A DNA stretch of 64,000 nucleotides from contig JAABSZ010000002.1 of NCBI GenBank assembly GCA_011390135.1, positions 1 to 64,000 on the forward strand, written 5' to 3'. The translations under genes were made by a program, and so were the position numbers. Position 1 is the stretch's first letter. Each line of letters begins with the position of its first letter. The stretch comes from JAABSP01 sp011390135 (GTDB taxonomy: Bacteria; Desulfobacterota; Desulfobacteria; Desulfobacterales; JAABSP01). Shown here one piece after another: positions 1 to 7,819 of this stretch. The notes below the pieces were generated by a model. It was not told the origin of the DNA. It did not search any database and was given only the letters and a program-made list of their open reading frames with translations.

Positions 1-445
1 GATGTCCAAAGATCAGGAGATCGCTCAGGAGGAGAAGACGGTGCGCCTGGCCACCCACTCGGTCTCTTTGGGGGTGGATGGAACCGATATCCGGGATAAA
101 ATTGTCAAGACCTATCGGGAGAGCGGGCTGACTCCTCCCTATTATCGGGATCTTGCCGCGGAGCTTTCCATGGACCCGGCCCGGGCCAAGGATATGTTGG
201 GGCTGTTGAAGGAGGAGGGGGAGCTGATCAAGGCCAAGGAGGATCTCTATTTTCATCAGGAGGCTATCGAGGGGCTTCAGGAGAAGATTCTTTTGCATTT
301 TGCCGCGAATGAATCCCTGACTCCGGCCGATATGAAGGCGATGACGGGTCTCTCCAGGAAGTATCTGATTCCGCTGCTGGAGCTGTTCGATGGCCGGAAC
401 GTGACCATCCGGGTGGGGGATGTGCGGAAGCTTCGGAGGGGGTAG
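1..445 (+). CDS. selB: SelB, selenocysteine-specific elongation factor (3' end only)
   Basis: This is the C-terminal part of SelB, the GTPase that carries Sec-tRNA(Sec) to the ribosome and binds the mRNA SECIS hairpin. The frame is open to the left edge, so the GTPase domain lies outside the window. The visible residues (about 148) match the winged-helix repeats that make up the SECIS-binding tail: helical segments, then the typical end in which a short leucine-rich helix is followed by a stretch reading DGRNVTIRVGDVRKLR, the usual SelB terminus. Its presence implies that the organism makes selenoproteins, which is common in sulfate reducers. No selC, selA or selD is visible here. The stop is followed five bases later by the ATG of the next, frameshifted reading frame. 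Family assignment is firm; start and length cannot be seen. Confidence 0.85.
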   Translation, partial: MSKDQEIAQEEKTVRLATHSVSLGVDGTDIRDKIVKTYRESGLTPPYYRDLAAELSMDPARAKDMLGLLKEEGELIKAKEDLYFHQEAIEGLQEKILLHFAANESLTPADMKAMTGLSRKYLIPLLELFDGRNVTIRVGDVRKLRRG

Positions 446-474
446 CGGGAATGGCTTTTGACAACGCGGGAAAC

Positions 475-547
475 GACAAAAAGGACCAAAACGACAAAAA
501 GGACAAAAAGGACTTAAGGACTTAAAGGACTTAAAGGACTTAAAGGA
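475..547 (+). repeat. Purine-rich 9-bp tandem repeat containing one 8-bp unit
   Basis: Eight units run from 475 to 545: GACAAAAAG, GACCAAAAC, GACAAAAAG, GACAAAAAG, the short GACTTAAG (511-518), then GACTTAAAG three times, followed by GAG. A run of complete 9-bp units would keep the reading frame. The single 8-bp unit shifts it. Before the short unit the repeat is read in the frame of the ATG at 451, after it in the frame of the J-domain gene, where it encodes a Leu-Lys-Asp series. Confidence 0.9.
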
Positions 548-566
548 GATTGGGGATCGGATCTCT

Positions 567-1247
567 TTGGAGGGGCGGCTGGCGCGGATGGATGCGGAAG
601 GGGTTCGGATGTTTCTGGAGAGCCAGGCCCGGCCCTGCTATGAGAGCCGGCTGCTCAAGATCGCGTTTTTCGATATGGAAATTTGTCGAACCGCGCCGTT
701 GACGCTTTATCAGGCGCATTTTGCCCTTTTTCATCTGCTTTATGGAATGCAGGAGGAATATGCGGCAGAGGGGCGATATCTACACATCCACTTTATGCGG
801 ATCTTTTTGACCGACTATCCGGCAAATGGGCGGTGCCGGCACTATGATGAGATGGCGGGGCGGTTCTGCGGGGAGGTCTGCAATGAAAGGGCCGATCTCT
901 GCCGGTTTCACCGGGAGAAGATCAGAGGGGATGCCATCGACAGCCTCTCTCTGCGCTATTTCTACCTGGATGAGAAAAACTATGCCATGTTCGATGAGAA
1001 GACGATTGAAGCCTTTATCAACGGCACATGGGAGCTGATGGCCGGATATCGGGATTATGAAAAGAGCATCCGGGTTCTGGATCTTCCTTCAAATCCGGAT
1101 ATCGGCATGGTGAAGCAGAAGTTTCGGCGCCTGGCAAAAGAGTATCATCCGGATATGGCTGGGGGGGAGGAGAACGGGAAGGAGAAGTTCAACGAGATCA
1201 ACAGGGCCTATCAGGTGCTGATGCGTCTGCTCCCGTTTGCCTCATAA
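567..1247 (+). CDS. J-domain protein, 5' end probably frameshifted
   Basis: The C-terminal 60 residues are a J domain: a helix, the HPD loop in KEYHPDMAGG, and a helix ending FNEINRAYQVL. J domains stimulate the ATPase of DnaK-type Hsp70 chaperones. The N-terminal 160 residues match no domain I can name. They hold a cysteine/histidine cluster (CRHYD, FCGEVC, CRFH) that could bind a metal. The open start used here is a TTG at 567 with no well-spaced ribosome site; ATG 588 is an alternative. A much better start, ATG 451 behind GGAGGGGG (435-442), lies in another frame. It would join this gene if the 8-bp repeat unit at 511-518 were 9 bp, giving a protein of about 265 residues. The gene may therefore be broken, phase-variable, or affected by a sequencing error. 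Confidence 0.75.
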   Translation: MEGRLARMDAEGVRMFLESQARPCYESRLLKIAFFDMEICRTAPLTLYQAHFALFHLLYGMQEEYAAEGRYLHIHFMRIFLTDYPANGRCRHYDEMAGRFCGEVCNERADLCRFHREKIRGDAIDSLSLRYFYLDEKNYAMFDEKTIEAFINGTWELMAGYRDYEKSIRVLDLPSNPDIGMVKQKFRRLAKEYHPDMAGGEENGKEKFNEINRAYQVLMRLLPFAS

Positions 1248-1273
1248 AGGGCGCCTTTGAAGAAAAATTGCGA

Positions 1274-1302
1274 TTGACAGTGACCTCTTTTGGCATTATC
1301 CT
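1274..1302 (+). promoter_or_regulatory. Sigma70-type promoter for the PHP gene
   Basis: A perfect -35 TTGACA (1274-1279) is followed after exactly 17 bp by TATCCT (1297-1302), four of six matches to the -10 consensus. It lies 60 bp upstream of the ATG at 1362, in the only gap of this stretch. Confidence 0.55.
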
Positions 1303-1361
1303 GCGCCATAGCCTCGCCACAGGCGAAAAATCTCAAAAAAGATTGAGGACAGATACGGTCT

Positions 1362-2285
1362 ATGGAAAATCATCGCATCGCTTTTGAAAAGCCCCGGCTA
1401 GAAAGTCTGCTGGAGAATCATACGGTGGTCGATCTTCATTTCCACACCCGGTATTCAGACGGCTTGAACCGGGTGGAGAGCATCGTAAAGCGTGCTCGGG
1501 AGCTGGGGATCGGTATCGCAATCACCGACCATAACGAGATCGGCGGTGCGGTGGAGATCGACCGGTATGAAGATCTTCTCACGGTTCCCGGCATCGAGAT
1601 CACCTCCCGGGAGGGAACCCATCTGCTCGTCTATTTCTACGAGATCAATGACCTGATCCGGTTTTATCGGAAGGATATCATTCCCTATATGGGCAGCGAG
1701 ATCATGACTTCCATCGCGCTGGAGATGGAGGAGATCATCCGTCGGGCCCGGGAATATGAAACCGTCATCATCTTTCCCCACCCCTATTCCGCGGTCTATA
1801 CCGGCATCTGCAATCTCCAGTTTCCCCAAAAGCGCCTGGACAGGCTCTTTGAACAGGTGGACGGCGTCGAGGTGATCAATTCCGAAAACCTGAACAAATG
1901 GAACTACAAATGCGCGCTGCTAGGGTTCAATCTCGGGAAAAGCATCACCGGCGGCAGTGACGGCCATACGCTCTATCATATGGGAAAATGCGTCACCTAT
2001 GCCCCCTGCCCCACGGAGAGGCGCGCCTTTCTCGATGCGGTCCTGGACCAAAAGAGCCGGGTAGTGGGAAAGGAGATCCATCTCCTCCGGAAGATGACCT
2101 CCAACAGCATGAAGCTGAGAACCAACATCAAAAACTGTCCCGATCTTTTTGAAAAGAACATCCGGTACAGCTATACTGTGATCAACTCCAAGTCCAGGGA
2201 CTTGAAAGACAGATCAAGGGATTTCAAAGAGCGGATGAAGGAGCGATTCAACGGAAAGAGCAGGAAAATACAGAAGATCTCCTGA
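1362..2285 (+). CDS. PHP-domain metal-dependent phosphoesterase
   Basis: This 307-residue protein belongs to the PHP family (the polymerase and histidinol phosphatase fold), whose members hydrolyse phosphoesters at a di- or trinuclear metal site. The metal ligands are visible in order: DLHFHTRYSDG near residue 25, ITDHNE near 56, HPYS near 142 and GGSDGHT near 203. The substrate cannot be read from the sequence; relatives include 3',5'-nucleoside bisphosphate phosphatases and tRNA or DNA processing factors. The last 50 residues are a charged, helical tail with a repeated SRDLKDR/SRDFKER pattern. Its 3' end overlaps the convergent DUF3810 gene by 38 bp. It has its own promoter-like sequence upstream and appears to be a single-gene unit. 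Confidence 0.8.
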   Translation: MENHRIAFEKPRLESLLENHTVVDLHFHTRYSDGLNRVESIVKRARELGIGIAITDHNEIGGAVEIDRYEDLLTVPGIEITSREGTHLLVYFYEINDLIRFYRKDIIPYMGSEIMTSIALEMEEIIRRAREYETVIIFPHPYSAVYTGICNLQFPQKRLDRLFEQVDGVEVINSENLNKWNYKCALLGFNLGKSITGGSDGHTLYHMGKCVTYAPCPTERRAFLDAVLDQKSRVVGKEIHLLRKMTSNSMKLRTNIKNCPDLFEKNIRYSYTVINSKSRDLKDRSRDFKERMKERFNGKSRKIQKIS

Positions 2286-3402
2286 GCCGCTTCTCCCACC
2301 AGATCGTCAGGTGGGGCACGGCCGCACGGTACGAGGCCATTCCCAGGGGCTGATCATTGAGCTTCAGGTAGGTGTCGTTCACCTTTCGGCGCAGTGCAAT
2401 CCATCGGGCATATTGCTGTCGATATTTCCGGATATTTTCGCTTCGCCGCCGGATATCCGCCTTTACGGCCTCACTCAATCCCTCATTGATCATCGCTTTC
2501 CACTTTTCTTCCGGTATATATCCCCGCAGATCCAGCAGGGCATTGAGGGCTCCCGAATACTGCAGCAGATCGTCGGGAGACCCGAGACAGGAGACATATG
2601 CTATAAGATTGGCGTCCGTCTCCGAGGCAAATCCCATGAAATGCGCCTTTTCATGGGCACGGACCCAGGGCTGCTCCCAGTGCATCAGCCTTCCGTTGAC
2701 ATGAGGCTCCATGAGAAAAGGGGAAAAGAACCCGGTGATCCCCAGCATGCTCAACAGCGGGTCCGCCAGAAGTTCCTTTGTCTCGGGCGGATTGGGAATA
2801 TGGGAAAGGCCCGTGATCGAAACACTTTTCCGCACCGCATGATCAACGCGGATCTCTATAGAGTCCAGATCCCGCGCATCCAGGTCCGCAGCGATCTTTG
2901 GCCGGATCTGATTGAGCAGAAGGAGCATCTCCCGGCCCAATGCGCTGTAATCGGCAGGGGTCGGCATCTGCTGAACCTCCGGATTCAGAACTGCCGAGTA
3001 GGGGAGCCGGAGATAGTTGTATGCCCACCCCCCGAGGTAGAGGGCAAAGAGGCCCGCGGCCACGGCTGTCCAGTGGAAAAAGAGGCGAACAAATGTTCGT
3101 GAAATCGGCTTTCGCTGCTTTCGGGCACGGCGCAGATGGATAAGGGTTCCCAGGATCCCGGCAAAAAGGCCCAGATAGAGGAGCAGCTCCGTAGCTGAAT
3201 AGGGGGCCGGAACGAGCCGGGCCGGCCAGGAAAGGAGATGGGCCAGCCAGGGGTAGATCATCCGGGAGTAGCCGTATTCGATCTTGTTCGGATGATCCGA
3301 CAGGAGATAGCGAAAACCCAGGGCTGCGATGCATCCGCCGAACAGGATCAGATGCCAGCCGGAGATCAGAGGGGTCCGGTGTACGATTCTTCGATTTCCC
3401 AT
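2248..3402 (-). CDS. DUF3810-family membrane protein with HExxH motif
   Basis: The N-terminal 110 residues hold about three hydrophobic segments separated by a basic loop (RRARKQRK), and the rest is predicted to lie outside the membrane. Near residue 250 comes HEKAHFMGF, an HExxH zinc-metallopeptidase signature, followed by SETDANLIAY with the downstream acidic residue expected of gluzincins. This arrangement and the later leucine-rich stretch match the uncharacterised DUF3810 family, best known from Clostridia and Bacteroidetes. A membrane protease role is plausible but unproven, and no substrate is suggested by the neighbours. It is transcribed alone on the minus strand and its end overlaps the PHP gene tail-to-tail. 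Length (384) is usual for the family. Confidence 0.72.
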   Translation of the reverse strand: MGNRRIVHRTPLISGWHLILFGGCIAALGFRYLLSDHPNKIEYGYSRMIYPWLAHLLSWPARLVPAPYSATELLLYLGLFAGILGTLIHLRRARKQRKPISRTFVRLFFHWTAVAAGLFALYLGGWAYNYLRLPYSAVLNPEVQQMPTPADYSALGREMLLLLNQIRPKIAADLDARDLDSIEIRVDHAVRKSVSITGLSHIPNPPETKELLADPLLSMLGITGFFSPFLMEPHVNGRLMHWEQPWVRAHEKAHFMGFASETDANLIAYVSCLGSPDDLLQYSGALNALLDLRGYIPEEKWKAMINEGLSEAVKADIRRRSENIRKYRQQYARWIALRRKVNDTYLKLNDQPLGMASYRAAVPHLTIWWEKRLRRSSVFSCSFR

Positions 3403-3435
3403 AACAGCTCTTTACGGTTCCGTTTAAAGGATTGC

Positions 3436-3464
3436 TTGAAAATCATAGGATATAAAGTTAGACT
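3436..3464 (+). promoter_or_regulatory. Possible promoter ahead of the large chemoreceptor gene
   Basis: TTGAAA (3436-3441), a 17-bp spacer and TAGACT (3459-3464) form a moderate sigma70-like site about 115 bp before the ATG at 3579. No flagellar sigma28 pattern was found. The match is weak and could be chance in this AT-richer gap. Confidence 0.3.
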
Positions 3465-3578
3465 ATAAGGCGGAGAGGTAACCTATAACCGCCTGATGAT
3501 ATCTCATATCCTAAACCATTGAAAAGGTCAAGCCTGCAGGCATCCATCTCCATTCTCTAACGAACAAGGAGTTATGAA

Positions 3579-6239
3579 ATGAATCTCAAAACTATCAAAG
3601 GAAAGCTCACCGCGGGTTTTGCTCTCATGCTGATTCTTCTGGCCGTGGTATCGGTCATCAGTATTTTCATGCTCTCGAACATGAACAATCGGATCAACAA
3701 CATTGTCGATCGATCGGCCGAGAAGATGAAACTGGCCGCGCGCATCAATCAGGATCTCATCGATATCTCCCGGGGAGAGAAGAATCTGATCCTGGCCGAT
3801 GATGAGCAGAAGATGGCCGATTCAGCAGCATTTATTCAACAGACCCGAGATGAGATGAGGGCGCGCCTCCAGGGGCTTCGGGATCTTTCCGATCAGCAGG
3901 AGAAGGCTCAGCTCGAAGAATTCTCCCGGCTCTGGAACGCCTATCTGGAGACCGGCAAGCAGGTCATCGCTTTGGCTCAATTGAATTCCAATGTAGAGGC
4001 CAATGCCCTGTCCGACAATGCCGGAGCGGCCGCCTTCAACCAGAGCGAAAGGGGATTGCGTCAGTTGATGGCGGAGCTGGAGAAGAAGTATGAAAAAGCG
4101 CTCCCTCAAAAGGCGCGGTTTCAGGAGGCGCGTCGGGCCGGGGAGAGGTTGATTGCCGATCTTTTACAGCTTCAGCGTGCGGAAAAAGAGATGCTGCTGA
4201 ACAGGGAGGCCCCAACCGCAAATGAAGATCGACAGCGGTTTGGCTATGGCCGGAACCAGGGCGAAAGCTTCGATCTTTTTCTGCAGAATCACCGCGGATA
4301 TCTCGAAGCCATTGACAAGGAATTGAATGCGCTTTCCGCGCTTTTCACTGCTGACGAGGATACAAAAAGAAGTCCTGTCGGCACTCTCATGGGGCCGGTA
4401 AAAGATGCTCTTCAGCGGCTGGAGCAGGGAACCGGAACCGTTGCCGGCCTTCTTCTGAGAGGAGAGATCGATCGGGCTGTGGAACTTTCCGGGCAGAGTG
4501 TGGCCGCGGATTACAGGGCCGCGGAGAGTGCGATGCAGGAGCTGATTGCCGAATTGACCCGGCAAAGAGATGAGGCCGATCATGTTGCTCTGCTGGCAGA
4601 CGATCTCCTCAAAGAGACGGGAATGATCCTTGCGCGGATCTTTTCGATTCACAGGGATGAAAAAGGATTGATTCTGGATAAGAAGATCGAGAGTATGGAG
4701 CTGTATGCGGCATCGATTCAGGGATCGGTTTCTGAAATCGAGAAGCGTGTGGAGGCCATCGAGGATGCCCAAGATCCCTCTCTTCGTCCCCATCTGTCCC
4801 GGTTTGACAAAGCCTGGAAGGAATTTCTTGCCATCGATCAGAAGGTCATCGAGTTGAGCCTGGAGAACGGAAATCAGCGGGCCTATACCCTCTCCTCCGA
4901 AACCGGCGAATCCCAGATGGCCAGTGCCCGGGATGTGATGAGGGGGATTCTGGAGAAGAGCGAGGCAAAGATGGCCCAGGACGCGCTGGAGACCGATGAG
5001 GCATACCAATTCTCCTTCTGGCTCAACCTCATCCTTTTGGTTTTGGCTGTGGCCGTCGGCATCTTCATCGCCTATCGCATCATCCGGGGCATCGAAACAG
5101 GGCTTTCAAATGCCATGAGCATCTCAAACGCTCTTGCCGAGGGGAATCTGACAGTCGATATCGATATTGAAGGGGAGGATGAGATCTCCTCGCTGCTGCA
5201 TGCGATGCAGCGGATGGTTGCGCGGCTGAAAGAGATTGTCGCAGAGATTGCCCGGGCTGCGGAGAATGTGGCTTCGGGCAGTCAGCAGATGAGTTCCAGC
5301 GCAGAGGAATTGAGCACCACTGCGCAGCAGATGTCCGAAGGGGCATCGGAACAGGCCGCCTCGATCGAGCAGGTCTCCTCTTCAATGGAGGAGATGACGG
5401 CCAATATCCAGCAGAATGCCGACAATGCGCTGCAGACCGAAAAGATCGCTGCCAAATCCGCGCAGGGGGCCGAGGAGGGCGGAAAGTCGGTGAACCACAC
5501 GGTGAAGACCATGCAGGACATCGCCGGCCGGATCACCATCATCGAGGAGATCGCGCGTCAGACCGATCTGCTCGCGCTGAACGCGGCCATCGAGGCCGCC
5601 AGGGCCGGGGATCATGGCAAGGGATTTGCGGTGGTGGCCTCAGAGGTGCGAAAGCTCTCGGAGCGGAGCCAGCGGGCCGCGGCCGAGATCATCGAATTGG
5701 CCGGCAGCAGCGTCGAGATTGCGGAAAAATCGGGCGAAAAGCTTGCATCGCTGGTGCCGGATATCCGGCGGACCTCGGAGCTGGTGCAGGAGATCTCCGC
5801 GGCCAGCAACGAGCAGAGCAGCGGCGCTGAGCAGGTCAACCTGGCCCTGCAGCAGCTCGACGAGGTGATTCAGCAGAATGCCACCGCGTCCCAGGATGTG
5901 GCCTCCACCGCGGAGGAGATGGCCGCGACCTCCGAGGAGCTTTCGGGGCAGTCGGAATCCCTGCGCAGCAGCATCGCGTACTTCAAGCTGGAGCAGAAGG
6001 ATCGCTCTGTTGGTTCCGGGCTGCAGAGTGTCCGGCCTTCCAGGGAGGCGAAAAAGGGGCATATCGCTGTGCCCGGGGCGCCAAAAGCGCCGCAGAGAAA
6101 GGAAAAGCTCCGGAAGACCGGGAAAAAGGAGCCCTCCCGGGAGCTGAGTTTCGATGTTTCCGGAGAGGAGAAAACGGAATACGACGATATTGCGAAAGGG
6201 GAAGAGGATGTCCGGGATGGGGATTTTGAGAAGTATTGA
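3579..6239 (+). CDS. Methyl-accepting chemotaxis protein with very long helical sensor
   Basis: This is a transmembrane chemoreceptor that would signal to CheA/CheW. A first membrane helix (about residues 10-32) is followed by an unusually long, almost entirely helical outer region of some 445 residues, which looks like two four-helix-bundle sensor modules in series: the LINxxISRGEKNLIL pattern near 58 recurs as FSIHRDEKGLIL near 350. A second membrane helix lies at about 481-503, then a HAMP linker and the coiled-coil signalling domain. The hairpin tip, which contacts CheW/CheA, is at about 653-693 (QTDLLALNAAIEAARAG). The last 90 residues form a basic, proline-containing tail without a CheR-tethering pentapeptide. 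SD AAGGAG precedes the ATG. The gene stands alone, 28 kb from the che cluster, so its partner kinase is unknown. Ligand unknown. Confidence 0.9.
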   Translation: MNLKTIKGKLTAGFALMLILLAVVSVISIFMLSNMNNRINNIVDRSAEKMKLAARINQDLIDISRGEKNLILADDEQKMADSAAFIQQTRDEMRARLQGLRDLSDQQEKAQLEEFSRLWNAYLETGKQVIALAQLNSNVEANALSDNAGAAAFNQSERGLRQLMAELEKKYEKALPQKARFQEARRAGERLIADLLQLQRAEKEMLLNREAPTANEDRQRFGYGRNQGESFDLFLQNHRGYLEAIDKELNALSALFTADEDTKRSPVGTLMGPVKDALQRLEQGTGTVAGLLLRGEIDRAVELSGQSVAADYRAAESAMQELIAELTRQRDEADHVALLADDLLKETGMILARIFSIHRDEKGLILDKKIESMELYAASIQGSVSEIEKRVEAIEDAQDPSLRPHLSRFDKAWKEFLAIDQKVIELSLENGNQRAYTLSSETGESQMASARDVMRGILEKSEAKMAQDALETDEAYQFSFWLNLILLVLAVAVGIFIAYRIIRGIETGLSNAMSISNALAEGNLTVDIDIEGEDEISSLLHAMQRMVARLKEIVAEIARAAENVASGSQQMSSSAEELSTTAQQMSEGASEQAASIEQVSSSMEEMTANIQQNADNALQTEKIAAKSAQGAEEGGKSVNHTVKTMQDIAGRITIIEEIARQTDLLALNAAIEAARAGDHGKGFAVVASEVRKLSERSQRAAAEIIELAGSSVEIAEKSGEKLASLVPDIRRTSELVQEISAASNEQSSGAEQVNLALQQLDEVIQQNATASQDVASTAEEMAATSEELSGQSESLRSSIAYFKLEQKDRSVGSGLQSVRPSREAKKGHIAVPGAPKAPQRKEKLRKTGKKEPSRELSFDVSGEEKTEYDDIAKGEEDVRDGDFEKY

Positions 6240-6298
6240 TTACAAAAGTAAGCATTTTCCTCGCTGCCCCTTTTCCGAAATCTCCACATGGGAAAGAA

Positions 6299-7603
6299 TC
6301 AGTCGGGTGATGGTTTTTCCGGGGGCCGATACCGCAGGTCCTGCTTGATTAGGGATTCGAGGGTCGCGTCCAGAAAGGGCTTCATGCAGTCCCGCCCGAT
6401 TCGGCCATCGCGGAAGTAGGCCATCTGGCGGCAGCCGCCGAAGCACTGGGGGAGATAGGGGCAGGCCAGGCACTCCTTGTTCTTCCAGATCTCCAATCCA
6501 TGGGAACGGGCAGCCTTCTGAGGGTCGAGACCGGTATTCACATGACCTACGGCAAATTCCTCGATACCGATGAGCGCGGGGCATTTGTAGACGGCCCCGT
6601 CCCAGTGGACCACGAAGAGGTCGTCGGTCTCGATCATGCAGTGGAGGGGGCCGGGTTTGGGGGTGTAATAGCCCCGGGAGAGAACCACCTCCCGAAGCGT
6701 CAATATAGGATGAATCAGCCAAGACTCATTGAAGGAACTGCAGCCGGTATTGCTTACGGGTTCAAAGCTGACCGGCATGAATCGGAGAGAATCGATCCGG
6801 TCTGGGGTGAGGCCAGCCTTTTCCAGCTCGTCGAGCAGGGGTAGGAAATCCATGTAGTTTTTCTGCAGAAAATTTCCGCTGATTCCTATTCGGATGAGAT
6901 CGCAGACTGCGGCCGCATTTCCAATCACCCGTTCAAAGCTGCCAGTCCCATTTGCAAAGGGCCGGCTGCGGTCGTGGATCGTTTTTGGGCCATCAAGGGT
7001 GATCGCAGCAAGGGTCAGACCAAAAGGGAGCAGGAATTCGACCGTATTTCGGGTCAGAAGAGAGCCATTGGTGGTCAATATCGCATCGTACTGGGCACCT
7101 TTCCCTTCGGCAAAGGATTTGAGCCTTTCGGAGATGTAGCGGATCAGATCTGTTTTCAGCAGGGGCTCTCCGCCGTAAAAGTTGACAGTCAGGTGCTCTT
7201 TGGGTACTGCAAATTGATCCCACTGGGCCTTTACGAACCGGATCAGTTCCTCTGCAGTCTGTTGGGACATGTGCTGATGGGACTTAATACGGTTTTCAAA
7301 ACAGTAGGTGCAGGCGAAGTTGCAGTCCAGGGTCAGCACCGCGGTGATATCGAACTTCTTCGATCTCGCGTTCCGCTTTTTGAAGCCGTCGAGCATCTCC
7401 TGTTGTTCGGCCTTTTTATCCTGCGTGATGAGCTTCAGATCGGAGAAGAGTTTTTCCTGGTCCGGTGTGAGGCGGCCGGCCTCGATATCCGGGATCATGG
7501 CCGCCGGAACCCGTACCACGGACGCCTTTAGGGTGGAATAAAGGATACGGTGATCAAGCTTCTCATCGCAGGGGTAGATCTTCGTGTAAGTGGATATCGG
7601 CAT
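6299..7603 (-). CDS. Radical SAM/SPASM peptide-modifying enzyme
   Basis: The 434-residue protein has the radical SAM cluster motif CNFACTYC (Cys94, 98, 101), the glycine-rich GGEPLL motif near 144, and a SPASM-type C-terminal domain with seven further cysteines (322, 341, 378, 381, 387, 391, 406) that would hold two auxiliary iron-sulfur clusters. SPASM enzymes usually modify ribosomally made peptides (thioether, C-C or C-O crosslinks) or activate sulfatases. Directly upstream on the same strand, 48 bp away, lies a 47-codon peptide gene with a Cys-Cys pair, and before that a TonB-dependent receptor, so a peptide maturase role is the best reading. The first 90 residues resemble the leader-handling N-terminus of other maturases. 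It may belong to the so-called geopeptide maturases, but I cannot confirm the subfamily from memory. Confidence 0.82.
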   Translation of the reverse strand: MPISTYTKIYPCDEKLDHRILYSTLKASVVRVPAAMIPDIEAGRLTPDQEKLFSDLKLITQDKKAEQQEMLDGFKKRNARSKKFDITAVLTLDCNFACTYCFENRIKSHQHMSQQTAEELIRFVKAQWDQFAVPKEHLTVNFYGGEPLLKTDLIRYISERLKSFAEGKGAQYDAILTTNGSLLTRNTVEFLLPFGLTLAAITLDGPKTIHDRSRPFANGTGSFERVIGNAAAVCDLIRIGISGNFLQKNYMDFLPLLDELEKAGLTPDRIDSLRFMPVSFEPVSNTGCSSFNESWLIHPILTLREVVLSRGYYTPKPGPLHCMIETDDLFVVHWDGAVYKCPALIGIEEFAVGHVNTGLDPQKAARSHGLEIWKNKECLACPYLPQCFGGCRQMAYFRDGRIGRDCMKPFLDATLESLIKQDLRYRPPEKPSPD

Positions 7604-7651
7604 AGAGAAATGGCCGGGGGAGGGACGGATGATCCGCCCCTCCCTTTAAAG

Positions 7652-7795
7652 TCAAGGTTTTGGCTTTGGCTCCGGCTCCGGCGCTTTGGTAAAAGGTACT
7701 GGATCAATTAAACAGCACCCCTCTACATTGTTCCCTTCGATCCCCCTGTCGAGGATCTCCACTGAAGAATCGCTCTGCTTTTCATCTTTTTCCAT
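7652..7795 (-). CDS. 47-residue candidate RiPP precursor peptide
   Basis: Reading the minus strand from ATG at 7795 gives 47 codons ending TGA at 7652. The first 25 residues are strongly charged (MEKDEKQSDSSVEILDRGIE), as expected for a recognised leader. Then comes GCCLIDPVPF with two adjacent cysteines (27, 28), and a proline-rich tail PEPEPKPKP. A purine-rich AAGGAAAG lies about 7 bp before the ATG. It sits 24 bp after the stop of the TonB receptor gene and 48 bp before the radical SAM gene, all co-directional. Small size, leader-core layout, cysteines and adjacency to a SPASM enzyme support a modified-peptide precursor. No similarity to a named precursor family could be checked, and the modified residues are unknown. 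Confidence 0.7.
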   Translation of the reverse strand: MEKDEKQSDSSVEILDRGIEGNNVEGCCLIDPVPFTKAPEPEPKPKP

Positions 7796-7819
7796 AGGGC
7801 TTTCCTTACTTTACTGGGT

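Noticed and set aside
6299..7603. Naming the radical SAM enzyme a geopeptide maturase
   Set aside because: The general look agrees, but I cannot compare with the family model, and the 47-residue peptide could not be matched to a known precursor.
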